NCBI GenBank assembly: GCA_004335635.1
Contig: QAXH01003440.1
Span: forward strand, 23,663-87,662
Reading direction: 5' to 3'
DNA length: 64,000 nt
DNA from: Chloromonas sp. AAM2
Lineage: Eukaryota > Chlorophyta > Chlorophyceae > Chlamydomonadales > Chlamydomonadaceae
How positions within the stretch are numbered: position 1 is the stretch's first letter; each line of letters opens with the position of its first letter. The notes below the pieces were generated by a model. The model ran no database searches. It was not told the DNA's origin and saw only the letters and a program-made list of their open reading frames with translations. Shown here one piece after another: positions 37,501 to 50,311 of this stretch. The position numbers were made by a program, and so were the translations under genes.

Positions 37501-40500
37501 GCTAGCACGTCTCAGCACAATAGCTGCAATGTTGCTAGCCAGACAGTGTCCGCCTTACACAGTCATGACGCAAAAGAGCAGCCATGGAGAAGGATGTGCA
37601 ACGGTCATGTCCTTACCGTCATGCCCACAACGTGCTCAGCCTCCTGCAGGATGGCCACGATCTCGTACTTGTGCTCAGGGAAAACCTCGGCGAAGCCGTT
37701 GCACTTCTCGCACATCTCTGCCAGGGTGGTGAAGCCGTGCATGGACTCCTTGTCGCCATTGCGGGCCTTGATCAGGGTCTCGGATGGGAACATCTGCAGT
37801 GACAAAGGGAGGGTACCAAATCATGAGCGCAAGTCACATAGATGGCAGGCCATGGTTGCTGGGTTGAGAGGCATTCGCAACGCACAAGCTCCATGTATTC
37901 AATGCCTGCGGCAGGCAGAGTTGGATTCATGCAGTGGTGGTGGTGTGAGTGAACTCACCTGCGTGCCCATGCCCAGCTGGCGTGCAGTCTCCTTGCCAAT
38001 CAGCAGGTGGTCACCAGTGATCATTTTCACCTCGATGCCCTGCAAGACAATCCAGCAACACACAGCAGTAAGTCGAGCGTTGCTTTCACAAACCACAAAC
38101 CGCTGTCTGCCAGCTGCTTCTGGACAGACCGCCTTTCTCAAGTCCTGCCCGTGCATCACTGACGTCCACATCGTACAGTTGCCCACCACACCCAACCCTG
38201 CACATGCGCTTGCACAATTCCTGTGGCACTGCCTAGATGCCCACCTGCACGTGGCACCTCTCAATGGTGTCCTTGGTGTCGTGACGTGGGGGGTCGAACA
38301 TGGGCAGGAGGCCGATCATCTCCCAGCGACCGTTCTCAGAGATGCCATCACCCTGCGCACCAAGCGTGTAACACGATGTGCACGTGACAAGGGGCTTATT
38401 CTAGGTGTACCGTACGTTCTATTAATCACCGCGAGCTAATTAATTAAAAAAGTCCTCTCGCGATCAAAACGCGGTTCGTTTATTAATCATCTGAGCCTCG
38501 CTCGTGGTAGCCTCGCGGTGTGAAAATAATGATTTGCCGAGGCTCGCGGTCTTGCCGGGCCTCGCGGATCCCGGGCCACGTGCATGGTCCTCTTATCGCT
38601 TGCATGATCGTGTTGTTCATCGTGCTTGTAATCATACTGTGCGTCATCATGGCGGGTTTACAGGCGACAGCCACACTTACGCAGCGCAAACACCATTGGT
38701 TTAGTGACACTGGCAGCAAGCTTGCAACTGTGCTGTAATGCCTGAGCTGAGCCTGTGATTGGTCTCGCGGTTGGCGCCTCGCGATTTATATTAAATAAAA
38801 AAAGGCCTCGCGAGTGCCTCGCGGTACAAAAATAATTAAAAAGTCAGCCTCGCGGTGCCTCGCGGTTCCATTTTATTAACTGTTTTTGCCAGCCTCGCAG
38901 TGATTAATAGAACGTACGGTATCATACCATGGATGGATTCCATGCGATCCGCTGCCAGGGACATAGGTGCCAAGTGAAGAGTGCTCATTGGTGGATGGAT
39001 TGTCAAGAGGTGCTGCTCACCTCAGCGCGAGCCAGACCCAGGGAGCGCAGACCACGGTTGGCAAAGTCGATCATCTGGTTGTTGACCTTGTCGCCAATCT
39101 GATCCTTGTCCCATGCCTTGGCCAGGACAACCTGCACAAAGATAAGATGGTCGCATGCCCACAACTGCCAATGCTTGCCCATGCCACCAATTAGATCATC
39201 ATTTCCTTGCTGATGTTGGCTATCCTCGGCACTATGTGCATCACACGATCTCCTTTTTTCTTTCCTCGTACGAACAGAAGCTTTCAGCAACGGCTCAGAT
39301 GTAACTGTCAGCGACGGAACAGACAGCCATGCACGCTCGAACTCGGGGGCAACTGTAGAGCTGGATTGTGCAGTATAACTCACCTGTGGAGAGCCCTTGA
39401 GCAGACGGAAATACTTGTTCTCCTGCGTGTCGTGAATGGTGGCGGCGGTGAATTTGTCGGTAGGGTTGAAGGGCACGAACTTGACCATCTTGTAGCGATC
39501 CTTCAGAGTTTTCTGCAAAAGCAAGCAGCACAGGGCAGCAGAAGATCATGTTTTCCACTGTCAGAACACTGCGTACATGGCCAGAAAGCAGGATTTCATG
39601 CTGTGTCAGGGTTGCAACAGAACGACAAGTGCGACAGCAAGCCCATGCAAAGTTCAGGGCTGTGCCTGCTTGCATGCGTCGGACCCCTCACTTACCGCCT
39701 CTGGGTAGGACTCGAACAGCACCATGTCGATGGGCTCCTCAGTGATGGTGTTGGCTGACAGGGCGGCCATCTTCATGACCTCAAGGATGGCGTAGCCGCC
39801 CAGAGCCATCACGCTCTACAGCAGTGTAGATGAAACACATGATACACAGTGTGACTCACCAGGTGCTCGTAATGTTGCTGGCTTTCCTAAGAAGCTCGGT
39901 GCCTAGACTGGTCTTCGGCCATGCACAATAAAAGATAGCACGACTACGTTACTAACACTGAAGGCAACAGGACACCCAATCCCAAGTGTGGGTGCAATAC
40001 ACAAGAGCCCTACCTGTGAGTCCACAGACAGCTTGTTGAGTGTGAGCGTGCCGGTCTTATCTGAGCACAGAATGTCCATGCCCGCCATCTCCTCAACAGC
40101 CGACATGCGAGCCACAATGGCGCCCTCCTTGGCGAGCTTGAAGGCGCCCAGGGCCAGAGTCACGGACAGCACGGTGGGCATGGCGATGGGAATACCACCC
40201 ACGATGATGACAAGCATGTTGGTCAGGGTGGGGCAGGCCTCTGCGCAGGCATGAAGGCATTTACAACCAGTGTTTTGGCTTGTGCCAAGTACACGTGAAG
40301 GGAAAATCCATGGCCTTTATCTTTTGGACGGCTGGTTGCAAGTAAACTTTCCTCATGCTCTACCTTTGTCTTGGCACACGTCAAGGCAGAGGCTGTGTCA
40401 AGTGGTGATGTTGGTGGCGAGCAGGCACAAGCACATCTGCCAATTTTCTGCCTGTTTTGCCTGGTCGTCCAGTATAGCTGCTTGAATTCCCTTGTCATGC

Positions 40501-41868
40501 ATGCGGCTTCAGTAACCCACGCACCAACTCCTGCTTCGCAAATATGCTGGTAGTGTCCAAATTGCACGGCCAGCTCGATCAGCACCCAGATAACGATGGT
40601 GATGAGGCACACGCTGCTGATCTTGGTCATGACGACTTGCAGGTTGGCAACGTTGTTGGTTCCCGAGATGAGGGCTGCTGCGCGGCCGAAGAAGGTGTGA
40701 ACGCCTGTGGCGTAGACCACTGCATGGCGCTCGCCAACCTTGATGGAAGAACCGCTGAAGGCAACGTCACCAGTGAATTTCTTGGCAGGAAGGGACTCGC
40801 CAGTCAGGGCAGCTTGGTCAATCTGCATGTTGCAAAGCATTTCAAACACTTTGCATGTTAAGGACGACGAGTGTGAAGAGCCTGATGTAACCTGAGCCAG
40901 CAGGGAGCCTGTTGACAGCTGCATTGCTGGAGCTCATGTAGCATTTTACATGGGAAACGTGGGCATGCTGCGGTTGAAGTGGCATGGAATGACCCCACAC
41001 TGCCATTTGTGCTGAGCTTCAAATCATACTGTACCTGCATGGGGACCTCTTCACCAGCGCCTCCACCTTCTTCAGGCAGAATCTTGACGTCAGCAGGCAC
41101 GACATCACCCAGGCGAATGATGATCACGTCACCAGGAACAAGATTGACAGACTCTAAGGTGACAACTTCTTTGTCTCGTACAACCTTGGCCTTGGGGGCC
41201 AAAGCAGCTGCCAGAGCCTGCAGTCACACAGCAGGAGGTGCTGCTGCTCAGGGTGACAAGGCCGGAGCATGCAGGCATGGTGCTTATGCTCAGGGTGACA
41301 TGGCATGAGTGAGCCACTGAGGCTGGCGCTCGCCATGTCGTACTGTGATTGCAGCCACAAGTAGCACCGCACCTTGATAGCCGCGTCGGCGTTGGACTCC
41401 TCAACAAAGGAGATGGTGGCATTCACAAGGAGCAGCGCAACAATCAGCGCGAAGTCGGCATAGTCAAGCAGCGCAATTGAAATAATAGCCGCGATTTCCA
41501 TGGCCCATGCCAGAGGGTTCCACATGTAGCCCAGGAACACAAAAATTGGGTTGCGGGTGCTCTCTGGCAACTTGTTCGGTCCATACTCAGCGAGGCGCCT
41601 GGCGGCCTCATCTGAGGAGATGCCGTGCACAGTGGCCTGCGAGCACAGTGGCAGCAACCTCTTTTAGTGCCTTCGCTTGTAAGCTGCATACAAGAACCGC
41701 ATGTCTTGAGGTTGGAAAAGGCCCCCCACAGCAAAAAAGTTCATTGCTGTCCGCTGTGTCGACGGAATGTCGTTCGCACCTTAAGAATTTTCAAGGCCTC
41801 CTCAGTACTGATTTTAGAGAAGTCGACCTCATCGTCCACGAGTCCCTCCTTTACCTCGACCTTGACCT
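34583..41868 (-). CDS. PMA: Plasma-membrane H+-ATPase (P3A type), first exon not found
   Basis: Nineteen chained exons, all in phase: 41868-41780, 41636-41373, 41217-41035, 40822-40525, 40240-40014, 39815-39696, 39512-39384, 39131-39021, 38352-38245, 38039-37959, 37793-37617, 37418-37171, 37029-36856, 36672-36555, 36350-36222, 36021-35725, 35535-35459, 35241-35133, 34909-34583; 1,087 residues plus a missing start. It exports protons and energises the plasma membrane. Motifs: LTGES (actuator), [13 protein letters not shown] (M4), CSDKTGTLT with the phosphorylated Asp, [17 protein letters not shown] and [19 protein letters not shown] (hinge). Insertions in the M7-M8 region and a basic C-terminal tail are as in long algal forms; the plant 14-3-3 site YTV is absent (ends SKEV). 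The first resolved exon opens with the last two bases of a codon at CCCGCAG|AG, so a short 5' exon with the ATG lies further right. Confidence 0.93.
38408..38921. mobile_element. 512-bp inverted-repeat element with GCCTCGCGG motifs
   Basis: TA-CCGTACGTTCTATTAATCAC then CGCGAG at the left and CTCGCAGTGATTAATAGAAC then GTACGG-TA at the right form terminal inverted repeats of about 26 bp with one mismatch, flanked by TA as in Tc1/mariner-type insertions. Inside, GCCTCGCGG-like motifs recur about ten times, nearly all in one orientation, between AT-rich tracts such as TTAATTAATTAAAAAA. It lies in the H+-ATPase intron 39020-38353. A 72-codon + strand frame at 38520-38738 has one hydrophobic helix ([18 protein letters not shown]). 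No transposase was seen, and no second copy occurs in the window. Confidence 0.75.
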
Positions 41869-44800
41869 CTGCGGGTATACCATGGAGGAGACTTTGCTTG
41901 CGCGCTACGGCATTGCTGAGCGCGAGTTGCAGGCATAGCCAGCGACGGGCTCTTCAGGTTTTCGAGGGCGCATTCAGTGTATTATGGCATGCGGCCCAAA
42001 ATGCCATGCGACTGACACTGGCATCATGCTGCAGCAATTGAAAAAGCTAGCCAATCCTAAGTAGGAACATCGCTGCTGCGGACAAAAGCTCATGCCGCAG
42101 CCTTTGAGAGTCCTGATCTTCATGAGTATGGAATACGTGTGTCCCAAATACGCCAACTTTGCAGAAAGACCTTACCTGAAGCGTCGGGCATCCTTGTAGC
42201 AAATGCTACGGATTGCCCACGGGGTGCGCAAGGCCCTCACGGACTTGGGGAGTCAATTGCGCAAAATAGCCAGTAGGAGAGCAAGACCGTGCCGCAATTC
42301 ACAGCTGTTTTATCAAAACCGGGCACGCGAAATGTGTGCGCCGACAAGGATTGGGCGTGCTTTCCACAGGAGGCTTTAGCCTGGCCGACGGTTGTTCGTT
42401 GGAGCACTTTTCTGCCCAGCTGTTTCCTCACAGCTGGCTCTCACCGTAGGCTCGCGCAATCAACGCGTTAGTCATCAATCTTAGTGAAAACATACATATG
42501 CAGAGCTCGAAGCTGTGCCCACCGGCTGCGCCTCCTGCCTTCCACGCCATCGGATTACCTAAAGCCCCAAGCATCCAGCAAATCGCATAAGATGCCACTG
42601 AAGCAGTACCATGCAACACTGCTGCTGTGACAAGTCCAGAGTATGCGATCCTTGCTTGTCCGACATGTGGTGCAATTTGTTTCGCGCTTTTCCAGCGCAC
42701 CGCTCCAACCCTAATCCTAAACCTACTCTAGCGGCCTTCCTAACCCTACTCACGAGCGCCCTTTGACCCTCGTCCTCGCCCGGGGCAAGAAGCAACCTCG
42801 CACTATACCCGCTCCTGTACCCCACGACATAACCCTTTTGAACCTCCACCAACCTAGCCCATTCTACTGCTTCGAGCCGCTCACAGGTGTCATTGGCTAG
42901 GAAGCACCGTGAACGAAGCTGGTATGGTATTCACGTAGAGATAAATCATGTTGGGCTGTACGTGAGTGAAGACTGTCACCTTGTGTGTTATGTCACATCA
43001 GTCGACGAAAACGATTGCAGCTTTACAAGGAGGGAGTGCACACCATGAAGCACGTCCACGCGAATGATTCGTTGCTGCAAACATCGAATGCACTGCTACC
43101 CGCATGTAAAGGGGAATCTGACCGTGTCAGCAAGGGGTGGTGAGGCCCTTGTGGCCATCACCCCACAGAACGCCTTCCGAAAGCATCCCGTTAGCCATAT
43201 AAATGGACTGGATTGAAAGATTGTCAGGGTCAGGGTCAAGGTTAGTGTTAGAGCTAGTGCAATGGCAACCCTCACAATGTCAACTGTTGATAGCGAATTC
43301 CAGTCATTTAAGCGGCATTTTTTGCCATATGACGTTACTTCATGGCCCATTTAAGGACATGCCACACTGAAGCGATCACTCGAAGCGGAATTGAAAGTGA
43401 CATATCAAGTCAATCGATTGTCATGGAATCTTGGTAATCCTCTCGCTCTGACAAGCGTTACTGACAAGCGTTACAGGGAAGCCGTCAGAGGACACGAAAC
43501 GGGATAGGTTTAGCTACGTTTTCGTCCCTTTGCTTCAAGTTGCATGCTCCTTCATCAGCAGCCTGATTCCAATAATACACAATGACCATGGCATTGAACG
43601 TGTGTGACACAATAGACATGTCTGTATGTGCAATGCATTTGCAATGGGCAGGTTGTACTTGGAGAGCCCTGCATCATCTCATTGTTTGGCAACCAATTTG
43701 CAGACTTGGGTACGTTGTGCTTTCACAATCTACAAGTTCAGCTCACAGACAACCACGCCTGTCCAGGATTTAGAGTGTTCTGGCCACACTAACTGCTGCC
43801 TCTCTGTGCAACGTCACTCCTAGCTACCACCTACAATTTGGTTAGTCATGGTTGGGCTCGTCCACCTGAGTCCGGCACCAGGGTTCACGTTACGCCACTG
43901 AGCTAGAGTTGAGTGCCGGCTACCGCAGGTTACGTCATGTGTGTTCATTTCACGTTATCACGCAATCAATTACGTCAGCTTAGTCACGTATTGAGTTGAG
44001 GTTAAGCAAGTGAGGTGAGGCCGCGTGGCTCAAATAGATCGGTCAGCGAAGTAGGTCGTTGAAGTAGCCATCACTGCAACGCAGCTCTACAGGACCAGGG
44101 CCTCCGGTGCCCGAACCTCTTACCGTGGAATTGAATACTGTGCGCACCGCCAGATGTGCTTGGCTAGCAGGCCTCATCGTTTGGAGCTGACTCTGCTTGA
44201 CCTTTGTCGCTACTAGCGTTCCGGTGACGAGTAGGCTGCGTCCAACCGATCACGCGGGCTGCTTCCTTGTACATGTCTGACTTTTGTTGCAACCCACAGC
44301 AGGATTCGGTGCTCTCGAGTGAATGTGCGTAACCCATATGCGCCCATATGCATCACCCTGTCATTGTGCCTTTGCCTGTCTACCGCTTCCAATTTGCCTG
44401 ACACACCCCAGGCTTTACAGTTACCAAGCATACAGGAGCTCAGCTGCGTATCACCTCTCCATGCCTTCTCTGGCCCGCTCACAATGCCCACAGCCACATC
44501 CCCCCCCCCCTCTCAGGAACAGCAGTCTTCCAAACTACCTGCCAAACGTGCCTGCCTGTCGCCTCCTGTCCCTTTCCGCCTGCCTTTCACCAAGCACATC
44601 TTCTGCCATACCCGAGGGCCTGCGGCTTCCTGCTTCCCTTGTCGCACTCCTGCCACCAGCTGGACTGGCCATGCCTGCCACACCAGGCGATGCACCAGTT
44701 GGCTCTGGCCTTAGGCCCGATCTCTCCCATGACTGCATGCCGATGGACTCTCGCCTCGCCCGCGGTGCAGACTGTACACCACCGGCACGTGGTCCGGCAT

Positions 44801-45101
44801 CAGACCGACCCCTGCAATACCCATGAACAACACTATTTCCATTCATGCCTGTCTGCAAGGTATGCCACAGCTTTGTTTTGTTCGGCTTGTCAGCTGCGCA
44901 ACAACTAAGGTTACTGTCTCCACAAGAACACCAATACTGTAAAACAAGACAATGCAAAGCTTCCTGCGTTTGGAAGGAGCACACATCCCCTCACATGCAA
45001 CACCCAACCTTCCACTCTTGACGAATCTCCAAGCATATAGCATCCACTGATAGTACACGCGAGTAAACCACTGACTGGTGGTGTCCACCCACCGCAAGAG
45101 C
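41869..45101. other. Gap of 3.2 kb, probably holding the H+-ATPase first exon; repeats
   Basis: The H+-ATPase 5' exon and promoter should lie at the left side. A degenerate CCCTAA-like stretch is at 42706-42752 and GGGTCA/GGTTAG-like units at 43226-43254. A copy of the short dispersed repeat is at 43470-43520. Open frames of 131-167 codons on + and 149 on - overlap at 44319-44984 without family motifs or splice logic. Confidence 0.45.
43470..43520 (-). repeat. Short dispersed repeat copy
   Basis: CAGGGAAGCCGTCAGAGGAC followed by ACGAAACGGGATAGG is the reverse complement of the 16060-16146 family. Confidence 0.55.
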
Positions 45102-48100
45102 TTATGGTTTGGCCATCCAGGAACTCAGAGCGTGCTGACTCAGGTACTCCATCGCACTGTACTGGGCCATGCCATCCTGATTGCAGACAGCGGCATTGGG
45201 TCACACTGCCAACACCGCCCTGGTTGGCCGGCCTTATCTCAACCCAGTGCAAGCACAGCGTTGGCCGGTCCTACCCGCACACAGACCCACCTGCCCAGAT
45301 CAAACGTTGAGCCGTCATGCGAGGGTGTGGCGCTGCGCTGGCGCGCTTCAATGGCCTTCTGCGCCTGTTCAAAGCGCAGGCCCCGCCCCTCCTGCACCTG
45401 CTTCAGGCCCTGGGACAGGCCAGAGCGCTGCTTGTCCGCCTGCAGGACAAGGGGGGTTAGACGCCACACACACCAATACCACTGTAACGGGTAGAAGCAG
45501 TGTGCAACTCAATCAACATCAGAGTGTCTTCACAGGGCACGGAACAGGATGGGCACTACTTGGACTGCCCTGAGCAGGAAAGCAAAACGAACCAGGCGAA
45601 GAAAGCACGGGACTGCGTATCACAGGGTCTTGGCAGGCCAGCAGCTGCTGCACCACTGCGTATCACAGGGTCTTGGCAAGCCAGCAGCAGATCCTGACAT
45701 GGCTTTGTGCTACTGCGGTTGCACAGCTTGCGACGCTGCAGAACAAACAGTCATGATGCCAACCCCAAGCAAAACATGAGCATAATGCCGGCATAGTGCG
45801 GTCCAAACGTCAAGCCCAGCCAAGGTGCAGGGTCTTCTGAACGGCAACACGAGAGAAAGCGTTTGTTGGGAAAGCTCAGCCCAACCACTGCCCTTTGGCA
45901 GCAGCCAAAGCCATCCAATAAACATGATGACGTCAAGTGGCAAGTGACCGTGCCTAGCCTGCTACCTCCACTCGCACTGGTCTTATCTTATTCTCTGCTT
46001 TTTTTGTGTCTTACTGTTCCCTGATGGCAGTCACTCTCACCTGGTGCTCAGCCATGGCGGCCTTCCTGTGCGATTCCCTCTTTCTCGCCTCTTCCAGGTG
46101 CAGCTGGAAGTTCTCCAGCGACTTGAACAGGGGGTCGCCCATCTGACGGGCCAGGCCGGACAAGTGCTGCGCGGGGGTCAGACATCATCATCATTTGACG
46201 GCAGATCTGGCCCAGAGCATGAAGGAAGGAAGAATATCCGAAGTAAGCTTAGTAGCAGCAGAGTCCACAGTGCTGCAGGTGATTCTCCATACTTCCAGTC
46301 CTGGCAGTCGCGCATCCCTGACATTTCGACCAGTCCTCGGGGCACAACGACACGCTGCGAGGCTTGCGTTCCTTGATGGCCCCCTCGAGCCACCAGCCAT
46401 TGCACTGTGCTCACCCCGCCTGCTGTCTCGAGCTGTATGACATGGCTACCTCAGCCTTCTGTAGAGACACATTGCCAAAGGACTCGACCCAGTGACCGCA
46501 GGGTGTGAGTGGTGAAAGATTGCCACAGTCGTTTCAGCACAGGCACAAGCACTGTGGGCTGTACATGCCAAAGCCCTTCATGCACTTACAAGGGCTTTGT
46601 ACGTAGAAGGACTAGTAAGCAGGCTCCTCATGATGCATGTGACACATTGCGGGTTCAGCATGCCCGGTCATGACCCATGGCACCACACCTGGCATGGGAT
46701 GGGCCTGGGCCCGAATGACCTTCCTGTTGCAATGGGAAGTGTCCCGCCTGGACAGATTCCTGAGTAGCTCAGGGCCCCCTCAGCCTATACCCTCATGGCA
46801 TGCAGCCACTCACTCTGAACAGCAGCTGCAGCCTCAGGCGCACACAGCCCGACCCCACGCTCGCCAGGTGCAGCCCTGCTTCCTCCCGCATGCGCACGTC
46901 TGTCACGTAGCCTAGGTCGGTCAGGTCATCGTCAAGACGGGGCGCCATGCCGACGTAATGGGCTGCAGGGTGACAAGCATGCATGGAACGCCATCACAAG
47001 CAGTGTGACGCAGCGAATCAATCATTACAAGCACCGAAAGGCATTGCTTTCACTACTTTTACGGCCAAAGCGAGTTTCCGTCACAGGTCCGAGCAGATTT
47101 CCTTGACATCATGCTCTTTGTGTTTTCCTTTCCTAGGCATGGGCTGAGCCCACATGCTGATGGACAGGTCAAGTGGCAGGAACTGCTTTAGCTGCAGCGC
47201 CAAAGGCTCTCCTGCCATCAAGGACAAGGCTTTGGGAAATATGTCTACGCTATGACAATGCCAATGATGATGCCTGCCCCTGTGCTTTGACAATCTGAAA
47301 CCGTCAAGGGATCTGTAACCCTGGTACGAAACCAAGCAGTCTGAAGACTGAAACCAACACCTGAACCGCTTGTTGTTTTTGAACTCTCCTCTCTTATCAC
47401 GTTACAATGCCAGTCAAGGCATCTGGTACACGGTACACACGTACCCTTTGTAACAACCAAGCAGTCACAAGAGAAGCACCAGGGACACTCTCTCTCACCA
47501 AAAATGTTCCGTACGTTTTGCTTGTTAGTTTCCACCGGGTACCACGTGCGCACTGTCAGGTGGTGCGGCCCCGGGGTGTTGGGCAGGGGGCACAGCGCGT
47601 AGGACACGAACCGGTCCTTGTGGGCCCAGTCGTCGCGCGAGTAGACAAGCAACAAGATGCTGGGCCAACCCTGCACATGAAGTTGTGAAAACAGAATGGT
47701 ATTCTAAATGATGCTGGAACTTCAGCAGGGGGGGTCAACTACTGTTAGAGGGTCATGGATGATCGATCGGAGTCGCTACTCAGCGGTTTTGCGCGCCGAC
47801 GGTGGCATATGAAAGTCCTGGTATCAAAGGCTCTGTGCATGAAGTTTCATCCAAGTGCGACGTGTGGTTGAGCGGCACGAGCAGGTTGAAGAAACGGCTT
47901 TTTTTGAACAACGCCAAGGTCACCTTGGGGCACTCAGTTTCGACCGCGCCGCGTCCTACTAGTAGCCTGGTATGTCCTGAACCATCCCTCAAATATTTAC
48001 TGAAAATTCGAGAATCGTACACATGAACGCAGTCCACGCCGATGTGATAAACCAGTCCATCTGTCCATCTGGTAACCAAGAAACGCCGTGTAACACACAT

Positions 48101-50311
48101 GAAAACCACATTGACATTGCCACAGTCATAATGGCATCAGTAGCTCTGCCACTGAGGCCATCCCTCTGCTGGTGCCGGGAACATCAGAGTGCGTGTGCCA
48201 GCATGACTTATTTCAGTCTGTGTGCACCGCAAAGCGTGCCTGACACCTAGGGCTGTGCGAGATGTTTCTACCGGATGTGCAGTCAAACGTTGAACAACTG
48301 TATGATTCATACTTATCTACCTCCAGTTTCTGTGTTGACATGTGCACGTCCAGGGGATGCTCCCAGGCAATAAAGTCCTCGTCCATCCGGGCAGCACTGG
48401 ATACCTGTGGCAGTGTACAGAGTTGCGTGTGTGTGTGTGTGTGTGTGTGCGGCCGTGTGTGTTATTGTACATTGGACACAGTACTGATACTCAGGGTGAT
48501 GTCACACAGCTGCCAACTACTGCGACATCTGCCATGCACCACACGCCGTCAACGTTGCCTACCCTGCATTCAGAATGAGGCAATCGCCAGCATGAAGTGC
48601 CAACTGCCAGGACCAACTGGACCCAGTGACATCTGCCCGTGCCTGGCAACTGACCCAACCGACCTGTGTGCATCCTGCCTCCAGCCCTCTGACCACCGTC
48701 CACGACTTGGTGCCGTCATACACCATCCGGTAGCGACAGAAGAGCGCCGAGTGGGCGCGGGGGAAGCCGGAGGCGCCCTCAATCTCCCCTATTATGTGCA
48801 CGTCTGACCGCACCACTGGGGGGCGCTCAACACGCCGACCGCGGTCCTGCATGGGGATGACGGCCAGCGGGTAACACATGAACTTGATGGAGGGTTCTGG
48901 CATCATTGCTGCACGATGTACTGAAGTAGAGCTAGAAGAGCTAGAAATTGAGGATTATGCAGTGTCAATTGTAACAGATCATGCTGTTCCTTCCAGAGCG
49001 CGAGCGCCAGCACGTTGCGTGGGCTAGGCGGAACGCTGAACCCATCGGAGACAGCTGAGCTGCATTAGCCGGCCATTACATGGTACGTATGGATATGTAA
49101 AGGCAACCCCCGTGTCCCACGACGCGGTCGCTTGAACTGGCCATTGACAACACTTGCCGTGCTGAGCTGCAAGATGATTTTCTCGCTCAGGACAGGTCAG
49201 CGTGGTACACACCCCCCATCCCGTGCTATTTGACGACCTAAACAGACTCACAACCACCAGTTCACAAACAAAACAGACAGACTGAACACCAAACACATTC
49301 CCCCCTCCCCCGGGAATTTGTGACTTCCCACTCACAATCTGTGCAGTTGCTGTCAGTTCCCATACCACTACACCCAGTTGACACTCACATCCCTGTACAC
49401 GTCCTTGACCACCTTTGAACTGAGCTCACTGCCGCTGTCACGCATGGACCCGCGGGCAAGCGCACGGGCGGCGATTCTGCATGTGGAGCAGACAGAGTCA
49501 CACGACACGTGACAGTCCTCCATGGCAACAATTCTTTTCTCCCTCCCTCTCTTTCCCCTCTCTCTCTCCCTCCCTGTCTCTCCCTCTCTCCCTATATTGT
49601 CTCCCTATAATGTACGCCGTGTGGTTGTGTGCCAACCTCTCTTTCCTGGGTGAGGAAGCCCAGAGCGTGGACGTCCGCCCAAGGGTGACACCGAGAGCCC
49701 AAGGTTTTTGCTTATAGCCAGGGTCATTGTCCATGCTCCTCTGACTCTCAGTACCATTCCACTCGTATGACTGACCTGCTAATGCGGCCTTGCATGCCCT
49801 GGTCGCTGCCTGGGACAGAAGGGGACATGACCGAGCGGGAAGGGGATGCCATGGGGGTGTTGGCTGAGGTACGCACATGAGGCACGGAAATATCCAGCCT
49901 CCTCCTGGCAGCACGTGCCTCACGTGGGTGTGTGATTTCGGAGCCTTGGAGCAGGGGCGGCCCTGGCCCGTCCAAGGCCGAGCTCACACCAGCTTGGTTG
50001 GACCTGTTGGCATGCAGTCATGTATGCATGCATAAGATGCATGAAATGATGAGGACACCGCTCTACCAGGCCTGATAGCAGAACAGCGTGTGCTTGCCGG
50101 CATACTACGACTGCGCATGCTAAATCTGTACAAAGACCATACCACTTCAATGGTTGAATCCTGCTGAGCATGCGAGCACTCACGTCCTTCCCAGCAGTGG
50201 CTGTGGCTGCATCCATGATTCTTGAGGAGCCTGGAGCTGCGTGTGTTGCTGCGGAGAAGGTGCTTGTGTAGGTGGCCCCGAGTAGGGTTTTAGAGATACC
50301 TCGGTCGCCAT
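45102..50311 (-). CDS. B9D2: B9 domain ciliary transition-zone protein, B9D2-like with extensions
   Basis: Exons: 50311-50184, 50003-49776, 49476-49389, 48908-48664, 48404-48321, 47670-47536, about 47260-47130, 46962-46814, 46166-46041, 45439-45291, and a last one ending at 45102. Phases fail between 49389 and 48908, around 47536-47130 and at the last exon, so small exons are missing. The B9 core is clear: DVHIIGEIEGASGFPRAHSA, LFCRYRMVYDGTKSWTVV, FIAWEHPLDVHMSTQKLEGW, PSILLLVYSRDDWAHKDRF and GPHHLTVRTWYP match B9D2 in order. B9D2 acts with B9D1 and MKS1 in the ciliary gate. B9D2 is usually about 175 aa; here about 150 residues (Pro/Gln/Ser-rich, MATEVSLKPYSG start) precede the domain and a coiled coil (FKSLENFQLHLEEARKRES, RFEQAQKAIEARQR) follows it. 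Confidence 0.8.
45527..45612 (-). repeat. Short dispersed repeat copy and local duplication
   Basis: GGCACGGAACAGGATGGGCA followed by TGCCCTGAGCAGGAAAGC is the reverse complement of the 16060-16146 family. Just after it, GCGTATCACAGGGTCTTGGC is duplicated at about 45614 and 45657. Confidence 0.6.

Noticed and set aside
38520..38738. 72-codon frame with a membrane helix as a real gene
   Set aside because: Only one copy is visible and no homologue is recognised, so it is mentioned as part of the inverted-repeat element and not called as a gene.
44319..44984. Overlapping 131-, 167- and 149-codon frames on both strands
   Set aside because: Low-complexity Pro/Ser/Leu content, no family motif, and frames open on both strands at once point to composition instead of coding.
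46377..46455. Extra B9D2 exon (KAEVAMSYSSRQQAG, ending at GTGAGC)
   Set aside because: Good-looking splice sites, but its phase does not fit the next exon at 46166, so it was left out of the model.
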